DNA from: Myrica gale
Taxonomy: Eukaryota > Streptophyta > Magnoliopsida > Fagales > Myricaceae
Assembly (NCBI GenBank): GCA_963930655.1
Contig: OZ005600.1
Coordinates: 1,801,501 to 1,865,500, forward strand
Direction: 5' to 3'
DNA length: 64,000 bases
The position numbers were made by a program, and so were the translations under genes. Position 1 is the first letter of the stretch, and each line of letters begins with the position of its first letter. The notes under the pieces were generated by a model. The model did no database searches. It was not told where the DNA came from and was given only the letters and a program-made list of their open reading frames with translations. Shown piece by piece: positions 11,852 to 24,155 of this stretch.

Positions 11852-13640
11852 GATGGACGATCAGAGACTGCATTCAAACAGGTCTATAATGCTATGATTT
11901 CGTTTCGAAATGGAATTGGGAGTGTGGAACAAGGAGGAAATACCAATGTCTAATTGATTGGTGGACTTGTTGTAGTGTTGATTGGCCGATTCTTCAATGA
12001 TAATTTTATGTTTGAAAGGTTTTTGATAGGCAATATATGCTTAGAGAACAGTTGAGAACAGGCCATTTGAGTACAACTAAAATTCCAAAATATAGTGACG
12101 GCAGCCACAAGCGGTTGGAAGTGTAGTGGCATTTCTGAAACATGATGCTAACTTCGATTTTATCTACTTGGGACACTGGTCGTGGATTTGACCATTTCAG
12201 GAAGTCCCATAGATCTATCTAACTAGCATGTTTCGAGTTACCGTGACTATGTGGAGTCCAAAACACGTCCTAATTCACTGCAAGTCTTCTGCAATTGAAC
12301 TGTCTATGTAGCCTGCAGCCTGCAGCAGAGCATTCAGATTACAGGAGGAATCAAGTAGGTAGCCCATAGCTTTCGAATTTCTTAAACTATCATTACCTAC
12401 TGATTAAAAAGGCTTATCACAATGACTTCATGGGCACTCGGTGTTAGGGGAGGATTAAGTTCAGAAAGTTAATAGCATCTGTCTGACAACATGAGCTCAA
12501 ATTGAAACCAGCATATCCCTATAAAGGAGATTCTCATCCTTGTCTTCACATGCATGCCCTAGTCTCGAGCAAATAACCCATGCTTTGACGTAGCGAGCTT
12601 TTTGGAATTAAACCCCTGCAGGCTGCATCAGAGAAATACCTTGACCACTCAATTAATTTCCTTGTGACAGAGATTTGCTTCTTTCTGTTTTCTCTTGAGA
12701 CAACAGGAATGTGTATGCAGGGGAATGCATTTCCATGATCCATCAATTTGTTTCTCTGGCTTTTTTTTGAAAAAACAAGATTTTAGATTAATTATGTTGT
12801 TAGATGTTTTAAAGTAGGACTTTTTTTTCCCTGACAAAACTCCCCTCGTCTATGTTACAGTCCTATTCCTTGTTTGTCATTTCTTATTTTAAGTTTTTTG
12901 GACAAGCTTTTTTCCAAGATTAAGTACCGACTTGCTGTTTTTTTAAAGTACTGACTTGCTGAAGTCATCCCGGACATGTTTGTTTGCCCAAAATTTTGGG
13001 AACCTAAAATTTCTAACAAAACAAATATACTTCAAAATTTTCAACTTTTACACTTACACTTCAAACTTTTTACAAACACCAATAAACTTCAACATTCAAA
13101 AGATTCCCAAAATTTTGAGAATATTGTCCAAAATTTTGGTAAACAAACATACCCTTATATGTCCTACGACCCGTTATCATAGATAACCAAATTATTGACA
13201 TTGTTGTTTCTACAAATTAACAGCGAAGAAAAAGGAAAAAAAAAATGTTATCAAGTATGAAAGGTTGCACCCCATAAATTATCCATCCTTAATAAATCAA
13301 TGCAATTTATTTTTTCCTTCAAATTTGATAAAATTTACCTTTCTTTTAATAAAAATGATCGATTTTATCCTCAAAATAATAAATGGAAGGTCTAATATAT
13401 TAGAGATAAAAATGATAATTCATAGTATAAAGTACAGAACTAACTGTGAAAAATTGTATTAAAAGAGAAGTTAAAATTGAGTTAACACGAAACATTCTCG
13501 TCTGTCTTCCGACGACATCGTTCTATTCTTTTGTTTTTTGGTCGCCTATCCTGTATTCGTCTTATTACCAATTCCAGGCGGCAACGGACCAACTGAGAAG
13601 TCAGAAAGCCTCGTCGTGGTAGTTGGCAAGACAAATACCA
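11852..13640. other. Intergenic, divergent promoters, no gene seen
   Basis: About 1.8 kb between the divergently placed receptor-kinase gene and UVH3-like gene, containing both presumed promoters. The only structured element found is the inverted-repeat element near 12971-13153. GC content rises only just upstream of the UVH3 start. Confidence 0.45.
12971..13153. mobile_element. MITE-like inverted-repeat element
   Basis: The left end reads GGACATGTTTGTTTGCCCAA followed by AATTTTGG. The right end is its near inverse (CCAAAATTTTGGTAAACAAA then CATACCC). About 28 bases of imperfect terminal inverted repeat enclose roughly 130 bases of AT-rich non-coding DNA, as in Tourist/Harbinger-like or hAT-like MITEs. 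No clean target duplication was found, so the superfamily is uncertain. Confidence 0.55.
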
Positions 13641-16600
13641 ATGGGAGTGCACGGTCTCTGGGAACTACTGGCACCAGTCGGCCGCCGCGTGTCCGTCGAA
13701 ACTCTCGCCGGCAAGAAGCTCGCCATTGGTACTACCACCCTGACCCTAACCCGATACTTCATCCCCTATCTCACTGCCCCTCCTTTCCGGATATTACAAT
13801 TATAAATTTCCTTGCAGATGCAAGCATATGGATGGTGCAATTCATAAAGGCGATGCGGGACGAGAAGGGAGAGATGGTGCGGAACGCGCATTTGCTCGGC
13901 TTCTTTCGCCGAATCTGCAAGCTCTTGTTCTTGAGGACCAAACCCGTATTCGTATTCGACGGTGGGACCCCCGCTCTGAAGCGCCGCACCGTCATCGCGC
14001 GCCGCAGGCAGCGCGACAACGCGCAGGCCAAGGTCCGAAAGACCGCCGAGAAGTTGCTTCTCAATCAGGTCAGTGTTCTTAAATCTTTTATGTTGAATTT
14101 CGTGTGTTTGTCCATGGGAATCTTGATATGCAATACGTATCTTAAAATGTGTTGTATAAAGCTCTCTTTATATGTATGCAGTTTTAGTAACGGAATATCT
14201 TGGATATTTGATTTTGAAGGTGACCTTTTGCAATGAACATTATGTGCCTGAATGCATTATATTTACTTACTGTAAGTAATACATAAATGCCACTTCACTC
14301 TGTGTCGCGTTGGTGAGAGAACTTCGGAAATGATGAAATCTTGATGGAGCACGCTCTCTGTTTGTAGAAAATGAGTTGATAAAACGGAGGATAATGATAG
14401 TCTAGTGATGTAATTGGTATGATATATTAGTTATGGCTTGAGGTGATAATGGTGTTTTTAATTCTTGTTAACAGCTGAAGGCAATGAAACTGAAAGAACT
14501 GGCAAAAGAAATCGAGAATCAGAAGCAAAGGCGGCAGAAGAAGAAGCAGAGGAATGATGTCAGGGTTGAGAAGATTTTGCTGGAGGAAACAAACGTGGTT
14601 GGGGATCAGTTAGCAGGGGATGCTATGGTTTCCAAGACTTGGAATCAGGAGAAACTAGATGAAATGTAAGCTGCGTCACCCATTTGTAGTTATCAGGCTA
14701 TCTTGGGATATGTGATTTGAAAAGTTTCCTTCACTGTTTGAATGAATTGATTTAGGTTGGCGGCATCCATTGCGGCAGAGGAAGCTGGGAGTTTTGCTAA
14801 CAATGCATCAACAGCTTCTGCTGCTGCTATTCCTTCTGGGGAGGAGGATATTAATGAAGAGGAAGAGATGATATTAGTAAGTTTGTACCATGTAGTCTCA
14901 TTGTTCGTTAGTGCTCATGTTCACTTCTTGACCTATGTGTTAAGTATCTTGGACCCACTCCTCACCTTATTCTGCAGCCAACCGAGCATGCTGAAGTTGA
15001 TCCAGCTGTATTAGCCTCTTTGCCTCAGTCGATGCAGCACAATCTTCTTGTTCAGGTTTGTTTCCTTAAATAAATAGTTATGAGGTTCTTCTCAGGTAAA
15101 ATATTTTTGCTTTTCCTTCTGTATAATTTGATATTCTGAGGGCTTCGGCCCCTTATTTCATTTGGATGTACCATACAGAATAGTGAACAAATGCTTTTCT
15201 ATCAACCCAGCCAGTGTCTCTGTTTTAATATATAGTCTTTTGTTTGATTGAATTCTGCTGTATTTTTTGTGACAGCTTAGGGGAAAGAAGATGAAAGAAG
15301 TGGAAATGAAAGTTGAGAATCGAAGACAGATGCAGGATTATGAGGCTAAGGGTAAGAAGATATGGTCAGATGAAACCGACATGTTTGGTTGTACTTCTCC
15401 TGGAGATGATCTGGGGGCGAGGAGTGGCGATCAGGAAAAGCTAGATGAAATGTAAGCTGCACACCCAATTGTAGTTTACAAGCCTATTTCAACCATATCT
15501 CCCCCCCCCCCCCTTTTTGGTGGGGGTGGGGGGGGGAGAGAGAGAGAATTGTGATTAATTCTGACAAGTGAGTTTAGGTTGGCAGCATCTATTTTTGCAG
15601 AGGAAACTGGGAGGTTAGATAACAGTGCTTCTAAATCTGTTGCTCCTTTTCCTTCTGATGAGGAGGATGGCAAAGAATACAAAGATGAAGATGAAGATGA
15701 GGAGATGATGCTGGTAATTCTATGCTAAGTTTTTGAGGTTTAGGTTGTTGCAATCTTTTCTTGTGATACTTATTCACCCTTATTCACCTATGTTAAATAT
15801 AAATTTGTACTTGCATCCAATTGATTTGCAGCCTGCAATGAATGAATTTGATCCAACTGTATTAGCTGCTCTGCCTCCATCGATGCAACTTGATCTGCTT
15901 GTTCAGGTAAGTGCATGTATGTCTTTATTATGGATTTCTCTGAACTAAGGTATTTTGGGTTTCCCTCCTCGAAATTCCTTGTATTCTGATGTTTGTTATT
16001 GCTGTCCTTTGTAGATAAGAGAAAGATTGATTGCGGAGAACAGACAAAAGTATCAGAAAGTCAAGAAGGTTGGTTCTGGTATGCCTTCATATTTATTTCT
16101 CTCATGTTAATGTGAAGTTAATGCCAGTTTGCTCTTATGGCTTTGGGTCCACCAATATATCTTATCTACGGTGAGAAGCAGTCGGAATACGGGGAATTTC
16201 GAGGAGGGAATAGTAAGCTGCAATAAAATTGCAGCAGTCCATGTCTGTGATTTTTATGACCATTTGGCATAAACTAAAGGGAAGTAACAATGCAGCTTCT
16301 AAGAAGGCATAATCAATAAGGAAAATTACCACTTCTTATTGGTTTTTCTTATTGGTAGGATGTGATGTACTAGCAGGAAGAAAAATCTTGCTTAATTTTG
16401 CTAATGTGTTGTTTCTAGTCCCTATGATAAATTTCGTTTTTTCTTATATAATTTTTTAAAATAGAAACTGAAAGGTCCTCTGTGTGGGGGAAAGAGTAAT
16501 GCTCCTACTGGGATACACCTAATGACTTCTTGTGCTATATATAATGCAATATGAGTGACTGCTTTCAGAGAAGGAATCACAAGTGAATCTCATGAATATC

Positions 16601-19600
16601 TATACCATATCCATGTGTTATTGGCTTTACGATTGTTAGAACTTTTGCTTTATACAAGGCACCACCATGGTCATAATCAGCTTTCTTAGAATTCTGGAAT
16701 AGCGAGTTGGTTGTAAGGTTCAAAAGCGCACAGCTTAATATCATGTGTGACTGTATGCTGCTGACTTCATTAGTAGGTTGTTTGTTATGAGAAATCTATT
16801 GTATATGCTGGTAATGTCTCCTATAGAAGTTCTATATGGAAGATTTCGAACATGTGGATAATTGTTTGGTAGTTGCTGTCTATATTCTCGAGATCTGTCG
16901 CTTTTTTGTGAAGTATCTTGTTAATCTTACAGTTCTTTCCAATTTTAAATATCCCATGGATGTCCTCCTTTCATGCACATTTAGGATCCTGCAAAGTTCT
17001 CGGAGTTGCAAATACAAGCTTATCTAAAAACTGTTGCTTTCCGGAGGGAGATAGATGAAGTACAGAAATCTGCTGCAGGGAGGGGGGTAGGAGGTGTACA
17101 GACTTCTCGGATCGCCTCAGAAGCCAACAGAGAATTTATCTTCTCATCATCATTTACTGGTGATAAACAGTGAGTAATTGCTTTTCAATGCCTTGTATAT
17201 TAATTAGGATGATAACTAGCTTGTGCCTACTTACAAGGTGAAGTTGTATTTACGTCGTGCTTTTTGTAAGTTTGTCTTTTCTTCTATTTTTATGGGCCCC
17301 TCGTGGTCATGAGGGAGTGGGGTGTGGGGGGGGGGGTTGTCTTTATGAAGCCTTCATAGATATAATGTTGTTTATTCATTCGCTGCATGCATAAATATGT
17401 CAGGGTGCTAGCATCTGCCAGAGCACAAAAAAATGGAGATAATCAACCAGAGACACCGAGGGAGCATCCTTCTCAATCTTCTTCAATAAACAGTGTTGCA
17501 TCTACCAGTAAGTCCAATGCCATGCCCAGTTCAGGCCTAGATGAATCTATAAGGGTTGTTGATGACAATATTGAGACATATCTGGATGAGAGGGGCCGTG
17601 TTCGTGTCAGTAGAGTGAGAGCTATGGGGATCCGTATGACCCGGGATCTACAAAGAAATTTGGATTTGATGAAAGAGATTGAGCAGGAAAGTGAAAATTC
17701 AAACAAGATTGAAAATTTACAAACTATGATCAGCAGAAATAAAAATAGTGTCCCAAGAACTTTTCCCAGTAAAAACCAGTCTCTAGAAACTTCACATGAT
17801 GGAAATTGTGAATCCGTTTGCTTGAGTGAGAGGGATGATGATCAATTCATGGTAAAGAATGATGTTTCCATAGAGGTATCCTTTGAAGACGATGGTTTTG
17901 ATGGTGATGATGATCTATTTGCTCAGTTAGTCGCAGGAAATCCTGTAAACATCTCTTCTGCTGACAATACCCCGTCAAGGAAGCAGCCTTCTAACTTTCG
18001 TTCACACTGTTCTTCGGAGGAAGGAATCATCAAAGAGAAAGTTGATAGTGTCTCTAATGATGATGGAGTGGGAAGGAAGTTCTCTCTTGAGCAAGGCAAC
18101 ATTGGTGATGACAGTGATGTGGAATGGGAGGAAGGAGTTTGTGACTTCCATAAAAGCACCTCCTTGTGCCAAGCAGAATCAGGAAGAACAGTTTCTAAAG
18201 GTCATTTGCAAGAAGAGGCTGATTTGCAGGAGGCAATAAAGAGAAGTCTTGATTATGTAAGGGATAACGAATGTAGTTTTGTATTGCCTCAAGATGAGAA
18301 AAATCATGGAGAAAAGGTTCATGAAGATACTGGACTCTTTGATCAAAGATATCAGAGTGGTGGGAATCTTGTGCCAGAGGACTGTGGTACTCGAGAAAAT
18401 GAATTATTTTCTGAAATTTTGAATGATGATGAAAAGCCTGATAGGGTGGCTGGAGTAACTGTCTCACAAACCATTGATTCTTCTGGGAGGCAGTTGAAAT
18501 CATCTGTTGGAAGTAGTTCTGCTATATCCGAGATGCTGCTTAATAAGCCACATGAAAGATACCCAGGTATCAATTCTGAACAATCGATGCTAGATGCAGG
18601 TGAAGGGGGGAATCTGTACAGAGAAATGCCCTGTGCAGAGAGCACAACTCCTTTGGAAACCTCTTCTTACATTCCTAACTGGGGGTCAGAGAAGAATTCT
18701 TGTATTTCTGATGCCATATGTGGTGCCAAGATGAATGATACTGAAGCTGAACCAGTATGTCATGTTACAGATACGATCCCCGACTCTCCTCTGATGAAGT
18801 TATCTACGACAGACACAACAAATGAGATTGATTTTCACCAGAATTTGGCTGCAGAAGAAAGAATTGACAATCATATTGGGGAAAGGAAGCACAAAAAGGA
18901 CAATTTTCCCATTGAGGGAAATGAAACTTTGCAGGCAGAAGTCACAGAAGGTGATTTGGAGGAGGAAATGCTAGTACTACATCAAGAATATTTGAACCTA
19001 GGAGATGAGCAAAGAAAGCTTGAGCGTAATGCAGAATCTGTCAACAGCGAGATGTTCACTGAATGTCAGGTGTGGATGAAATTTGAAATGCTTGAAGAAT
19101 GTACATGGGCATTATTAACTGATTGGTTGGAGTGGCTTGATTCGTTATCTTTAAAGTGCCTGGCGTGTTCTGCGGTCTTACCCATTTATCACTTCTCAAC
19201 AGCTTCTATTCACTCATCTTTTAATAAATAAGTGATAAAAGGGGCGAAAAAAAAGTAGTAAAGGGACGCCAAAAGTGAGTAGCTTAAAAGCTTTGTTGCC
19301 ATCATAGGGCTCATTGAAAATATTTGAAAGCCTTTTGTATCTTTTGAAGTACACGTTCAACCTTTCCAGAAAAGATACACTCTTATCTACTAATGTGTAC
19401 TGATTTTTCAAGGTGATTGGATTGAAGATGGACTTTGTTGCACTTGATGCATCTAATTAATTCTCTGACTTCCTGAGATAAATGGGAATTTATAATATTC
19501 TTTCCTTCTTTTATGAATACTCTGTTTGCTACTTATCAAATGAATACCTTGTTAAGGGGTTGATCTTAAGGATGTTCTGTTAGCTCTTTTAGTATGACCT

Positions 19601-22600
19601 CATTTTCAGTGAGCAATGGGCCTTTCTTAAGATAAATTTGCTATTATTTGATGAGTTTGCAGGAACTACTGCAAATGTTTGGGTTGCCATATATTATTGC
19701 ACCAATGGAAGCAGAAGCTCAATGCGCTTATCTGGAACTTGCTAACCTTGTTGATGGTGTCGTGACTGATGACTCTGATGTGTTCTTATTTGGGGCAAGA
19801 AGTGTTTACAAGAACATATTTGATGATCGAAAGTATGTTGAGACATACCTAATGAAGGTCTGGACTGGTGGAGCTGCATTGAAATTTTTCCTGTTTTATT
19901 TATCCTATGTCAGTATCTTGGTGAGGCTTTGTTAGATGAGAGTATTTGCATTAATTCTGGTCTTGGAAGCACTTTCTTCCCATTGTTCTTTTTAGGATAG
20001 TGATTTTATGATCTTCTGATATGGCTTTCTTTTATTAATTTATTTCCTCTTCTTTTTTTTTGGGGGGGGGGGGGGGTTGATTGAAAACAGCCTTTTCTGC
20101 TCTCATGGTATCCGCTAGTGGTTAATTGTTTGGTTTTGTATTTTTTCCCTGCTCTTTTTTCGCTCTTGGCTGAGAAGAATATATTAATTTCCTTGTTCCC
20201 ACCTTCCCTTCCAATGGTCCATTTGGTTACTCAAAAGGTCTTTTCTTGGATGGCAATCTTCCCCTTTTGTTTTTTCCTTCTTGATTGTGCAGAGAATAAT
20301 TAAATTATGTCATTTACATGTATCTTCAGGACATTGAGAAGGAGCTTGGCCTGACAAGAGAAAAGTTAATTCGGATGGCATTGCTTCTTGGAAGTGATTA
20401 TACGGAAGGTATCAGGTAACTAACAGCTGCGGATCTGACTTTGTTATTTTGAGCTTTTGCAAGTGATTGCTTCTTTGCGTCACTTACCACAGATGTCTTA
20501 TCTTTCTGTGCTGCATACAAATTTCTTTTTTGATTCACTCATTGTGGTAATCTCATGCTACTGCTTCTTGCCATTCCCAATATTAGAAAAGAAGAATTGC
20601 TTGCATGCATTAGAGTGGATGAATTTTTTTGCTAACTTAATACATTATTAGATGAATTTTTAATGCAGTGGGATTGGCATTGTCAATGCTTTTGAGGTTG
20701 TAAATGCATTTCCTGAGGAAGATGGCCTAGATAAATTCCGGGAGTGGATCGAGTCACCAGATCCAACTATCCTAAAAAAATTGGATACAGACACAGGATC
20801 AAGTGCAAGAAAAAGGGGAACAAAAGTTAGTGACAATGGTTTGAGTTGCTCAAAACACAATACGGAAGAAGTCTCTGCATCTGAGTTAAACATTTCTGAA
20901 TCTCAAGAGCAGAAGCAGTCTGAATCTTACATGCAGGACATAAAGCAGATATTTATGGATAAGCATGTAATCATGTTGTTGCCTGCATTTTCATTCATTT
21001 TATATAGGAAGAGATACTTCGTGACTGCTTTGTGGATTTTAAAATGTTTTTATATCTTTCCTCCCTGTAATAGAGAAATGTGAGCAAGAACTGGCATATT
21101 CCTTCTTCATTTCCAAGTGAAGCAGTTATCTCAGCTTACTCTTCTCCACAAGTGGACAAGTCAAGTGAGCTTTTCACATGGGGAAAGCCAGATCATTTTG
21201 TTCTTCGCAAGTAAGTTTTTTCCCGAAATTTAACTTCTCTATGAATTGCTGTGTATATTGGATATTTCTTAGCTTTAGATGCAGAGAAAATTTGAAACTT
21301 GACTGAAATTTTAGAGGTTTCCAGCTAGGGAAATTGTGTACTTCTATCAGTTCTCATGGATTGAAGATGATCCATCTTCCTGTTAAAATTGTCTGGTAGT
21401 ATTTAAGTTGGAAGGGGAAATCGTATTTTTAGCATATGTACTTTATGACCGATCTGTGTAGTTCTATCATTTTCCTTATACCTTTGATAAATAAGTTTGA
21501 AACCATGGTGATTTTGTGATGAGCTTTTTTTTTGGCATACAGGTTGTGCTGGGGAAAGTTTGGGTGGGGTAGCCAGAAGGTGGATGAGTTGCTGGTACCT
21601 GTTTTGAAGGAGTATGACAAACATGAGGTTAGTGACTTGGGCATTTTCTTTAGAGGGTTCCAGTACCCAAAGCACTGGTTCATGTTATCTGGCGACTTTT
21701 GTTTAGTTGGCTCTCATACATACTTGGTTCTGATTTCCTTCATATGTCCTTATCCCAAAATATGGTGTTGACAATTTTTTTTACTTTTGTGATGAAGACT
21801 CAATTGCGATTGGAAGCATTTTACACTTTCAATGAACGATTTGCGAAAATTCGTAGCAAGAGAATCAAGAAAGCTCTTAAAGGAGTCACTGGACAACAAA
21901 CCTCAGTGTTGATTGATGATCTCTTACCAGAGGTTTCCAGAAGTAAGAAGAAAAGAGGGGTGAGCCTCGTTGAACCTGGGGATAATAAATCAGAAAAACC
22001 TCCGGATATGATAGAAGAGAGTGATGGTCAAAACCAGAGTAACTATGGACACAAATCAACACCAAAGCAGTCAAGAAAAAGGAGGAATTATGGAGAGCCT
22101 GTTCCATCTTCAGAGGAGAGTCTAGAACCAAGTATGGAGGCAGAAGTCAGGCAAAGTCGCAATAGAGGATCGCTCGGGAATGGAAGAGGCAGAGGAAGAG
22201 GGAGAGGTAGGAGAGTGGGAAGAGGTAGGGGAAAAAGAAGTTCTGGTTTGGAAATATGTGAAAGCAGTGCTAGTGACAGCGATCATGACTTGCAAGAAGC
22301 TCTTGTGGAGAAGTTTGAAGCTCCAGACAAAGTACGAAGGGTAAGCTACGGTGTGTTTTGTGCTCCATTAATAATGACAAAGTATGACAACCGTGGAATT
22401 GTGTGCCACCAAGCCTTCTTTCAATTATAAATTGTTTTGTATCAGTCAATTTAGATTGATACTGAGATATATGTGCTATCAAAAAGAATAATTTATCTTA
22501 GTCTTATCTTTCTTCTCACCCTCACCCAACTTTAACCATTCATCTTTAGACTTATTTCCCCGCTTGTGTCTTTCAGTCAGCGCGATCTCGAAAGCCTGTG

Positions 22601-23284
22601 AATTACACTGTGAATGACTTCGAAGTTGAGGATCTGGAAAAGTCTGCAGACCAAAGTGAGAAAAAATGTTCTGATGACGAGTCACTAGAACAAGATCTAT
22701 CTTCTGCCCAGGGTGTATGCGGAGATGCTGCTGCTGCTGGTCATAATGGAAAGAAACAGCGACATGCAGAGGATCCTGCTCTTGAGGAGGGATTGCATGG
22801 AGACTGCCTCAAAATTGGAGGTGGGTTTTGCACTGGCGAATGTGAGATTAGTCAACCAGATGTGAGCCAATGTGGTGATCCTTCTCAGGCCGAGGTTCCT
22901 AAAGACTACCTCAAAATCGGAGGTGGGTTTTGCCTGGATGAAGGTGAGGAAGAGAATGGCCAAGATGGAGGTAATGGCCCAGCTGCAGCTAGTGCCCCAG
23001 GAAATGCTGACATATCCCATCTCTCTGGTTTCATGGATGAAGGTGATCTAGATTATGGTTCGGCTCAATCTAACTTGCTCCCCAAAGATGCCTTGGATGG
23101 ACCGGGGAAGACAGATGCATATAATACCGAGTCAAACCAGGACCACCTAAATGCTTCAAGTAATGACGGTAATCCGAAGGGTTATGTGGATCTGCCGGAG
23201 AATAGAAAAGATGCTACTAGGACGACCACTGTAGGAGGTTTAAGTGCTATGCCTTTTCTGAGAAAAAAGAAGAGGAAGAGCTAA
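13641..23284 (+). CDS. UVH3: DNA repair endonuclease UVH3 (plant XPG/RAD2)
   Basis: Structure-specific 3' endonuclease of nucleotide excision repair, nuclear. Eighteen exons by hand: 13641-13728, 13818-14068, 14475-14665, 14756-14876, 14978-15055, 15276-15451, 15578-15713, 15832-15906, 16015-16068, 16985-17169, 17404-19069, 19663-19857, 20330-20415, 20669-20966, 21074-21210, 21543-21627, 21798-22340, 22577-23284; 5073 nt, 1690 aa. The XPG N domain starts [10 protein letters not shown] and carries Asp30 and Asp77, the same numbers as in human XPG. The large spacer of exon 11 is acidic and has a ubiquitin-interacting motif ([14 protein letters not shown], about 722-735). The XPG-I domain keeps Glu1023, Glu1025, Asp1044 and Asp1046, and the helix-hairpin-helix keeps Asp1095 ([12 protein letters not shown]). 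The tail has a Gly/Arg-rich tract, two LKIGGGFC repeats and a basic end (RKKKRKS). All metal ligands are present. Arabidopsis UVH3 is about 1480 aa; the excess here lies partly in a duplicated exon block (see findings). Confidence 0.96.
15501..15541. repeat. Poly-C / poly-G stem in a UVH3 intron
   Basis: Thirteen C are followed by a short T-rich loop and then TGGTGGGGGTGGGGGGGG and a GA run, all inside the intron between exons 6 and 7. The arms could pair as a hairpin, or the G strand could form a quadruplex in the pre-mRNA. Long G runs also occur in the introns near 17320 and 20062. Confidence 0.7.
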
Positions 23285-24039
23285 AACTGTAAGATGACTT
23301 CATTCATACTCTTTTTCTGTCCTCCCCCACCCCAAACCTCTAAGCCTTTTCATTTAAGAATCGTCAGAATGCAGTTATCGGGAGGGCCAAAATTGCTTTT
23401 TCAAGCTTCAAGGGGGAAACTAGTCTTAATTTTGTAGTTATATGTACCAGTAACACTTTGGACGAAACCGATGAAGTCAACTATGAATCCGTCTGTTCTT
23501 TTCGATAATCAATCCCATAAAGTATTCTCAATAATGTAAAAGACATGCATATAGCTACTGTGTTTCTTTTAAAATTTTGGCATAATAAAATAATTATAAT
23601 ATAATATGTCTCTTTTCATCAAATTGTTTCTTTCTATTATAAAAATATAAATTTTATTCAAAATTAAATTATTGAAATCGTTTGCCTAGAAAAATAAAAT
23701 AAAATTATCAAGTATCTCTTGTAATCCCCATCTCTCGCCTAGGATAAAAGGAAAAAAATCCGGGTACTGTAGCCTGTGACACATGAATCCGAATCCGGGT
23801 ACATGTAACCCAAACTCTCGCCTAAGGAAAAAATGGATAAATACAAAATTGGTCCCTGAAATATACGAGAAAATCGTTTTGGTCCCTGTGATAAGAAAAT
23901 CATAAATTTAGTCCTTGTAATATCCCTTTTATTTCGTCGTTCGTCCCTCCTCACTCCGTTAGCTTATTTGACGGAACTTATTTCACATAAGCCCTTAAAG
24001 TTTCGTAAAAATGTGTGTTGCGTGAAGAACAATAGTGAG
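23285..24039. other. UVH3 3' flank and decayed repeat DNA
   Basis: Probable 3' UTR of UVH3 followed by AT-rich DNA. The part from about 23830 to 23990 has phrases such as TTGGTCCCTG and TTAGTCCTTG, typical of one arm of long-inverted-repeat transposons of the kind seen whole at 48871-49770, but no second arm was found here. Confidence 0.45.
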
Positions 24040-24155
24040 AGCTTACAACCTGCAACAATGACGTCTCGCACAACAATAAAAATAAAAATAAGAGAACTTA
24101 CCACCTGCAACAATGACAAAAATAAAAATAAGAGAACTCACCACCTGCAACAATG
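24040..24155. repeat. Short tandem repeat of about 43 bp
   Basis: Two nearly identical units of about 43 bases, each with AAAATAAAAATAAGAGAACT and then ACCACCTGCAACAATGAC, are preceded by a partial, more diverged copy. Unknown origin; they abut the end of the PPR remnant. Confidence 0.8.
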
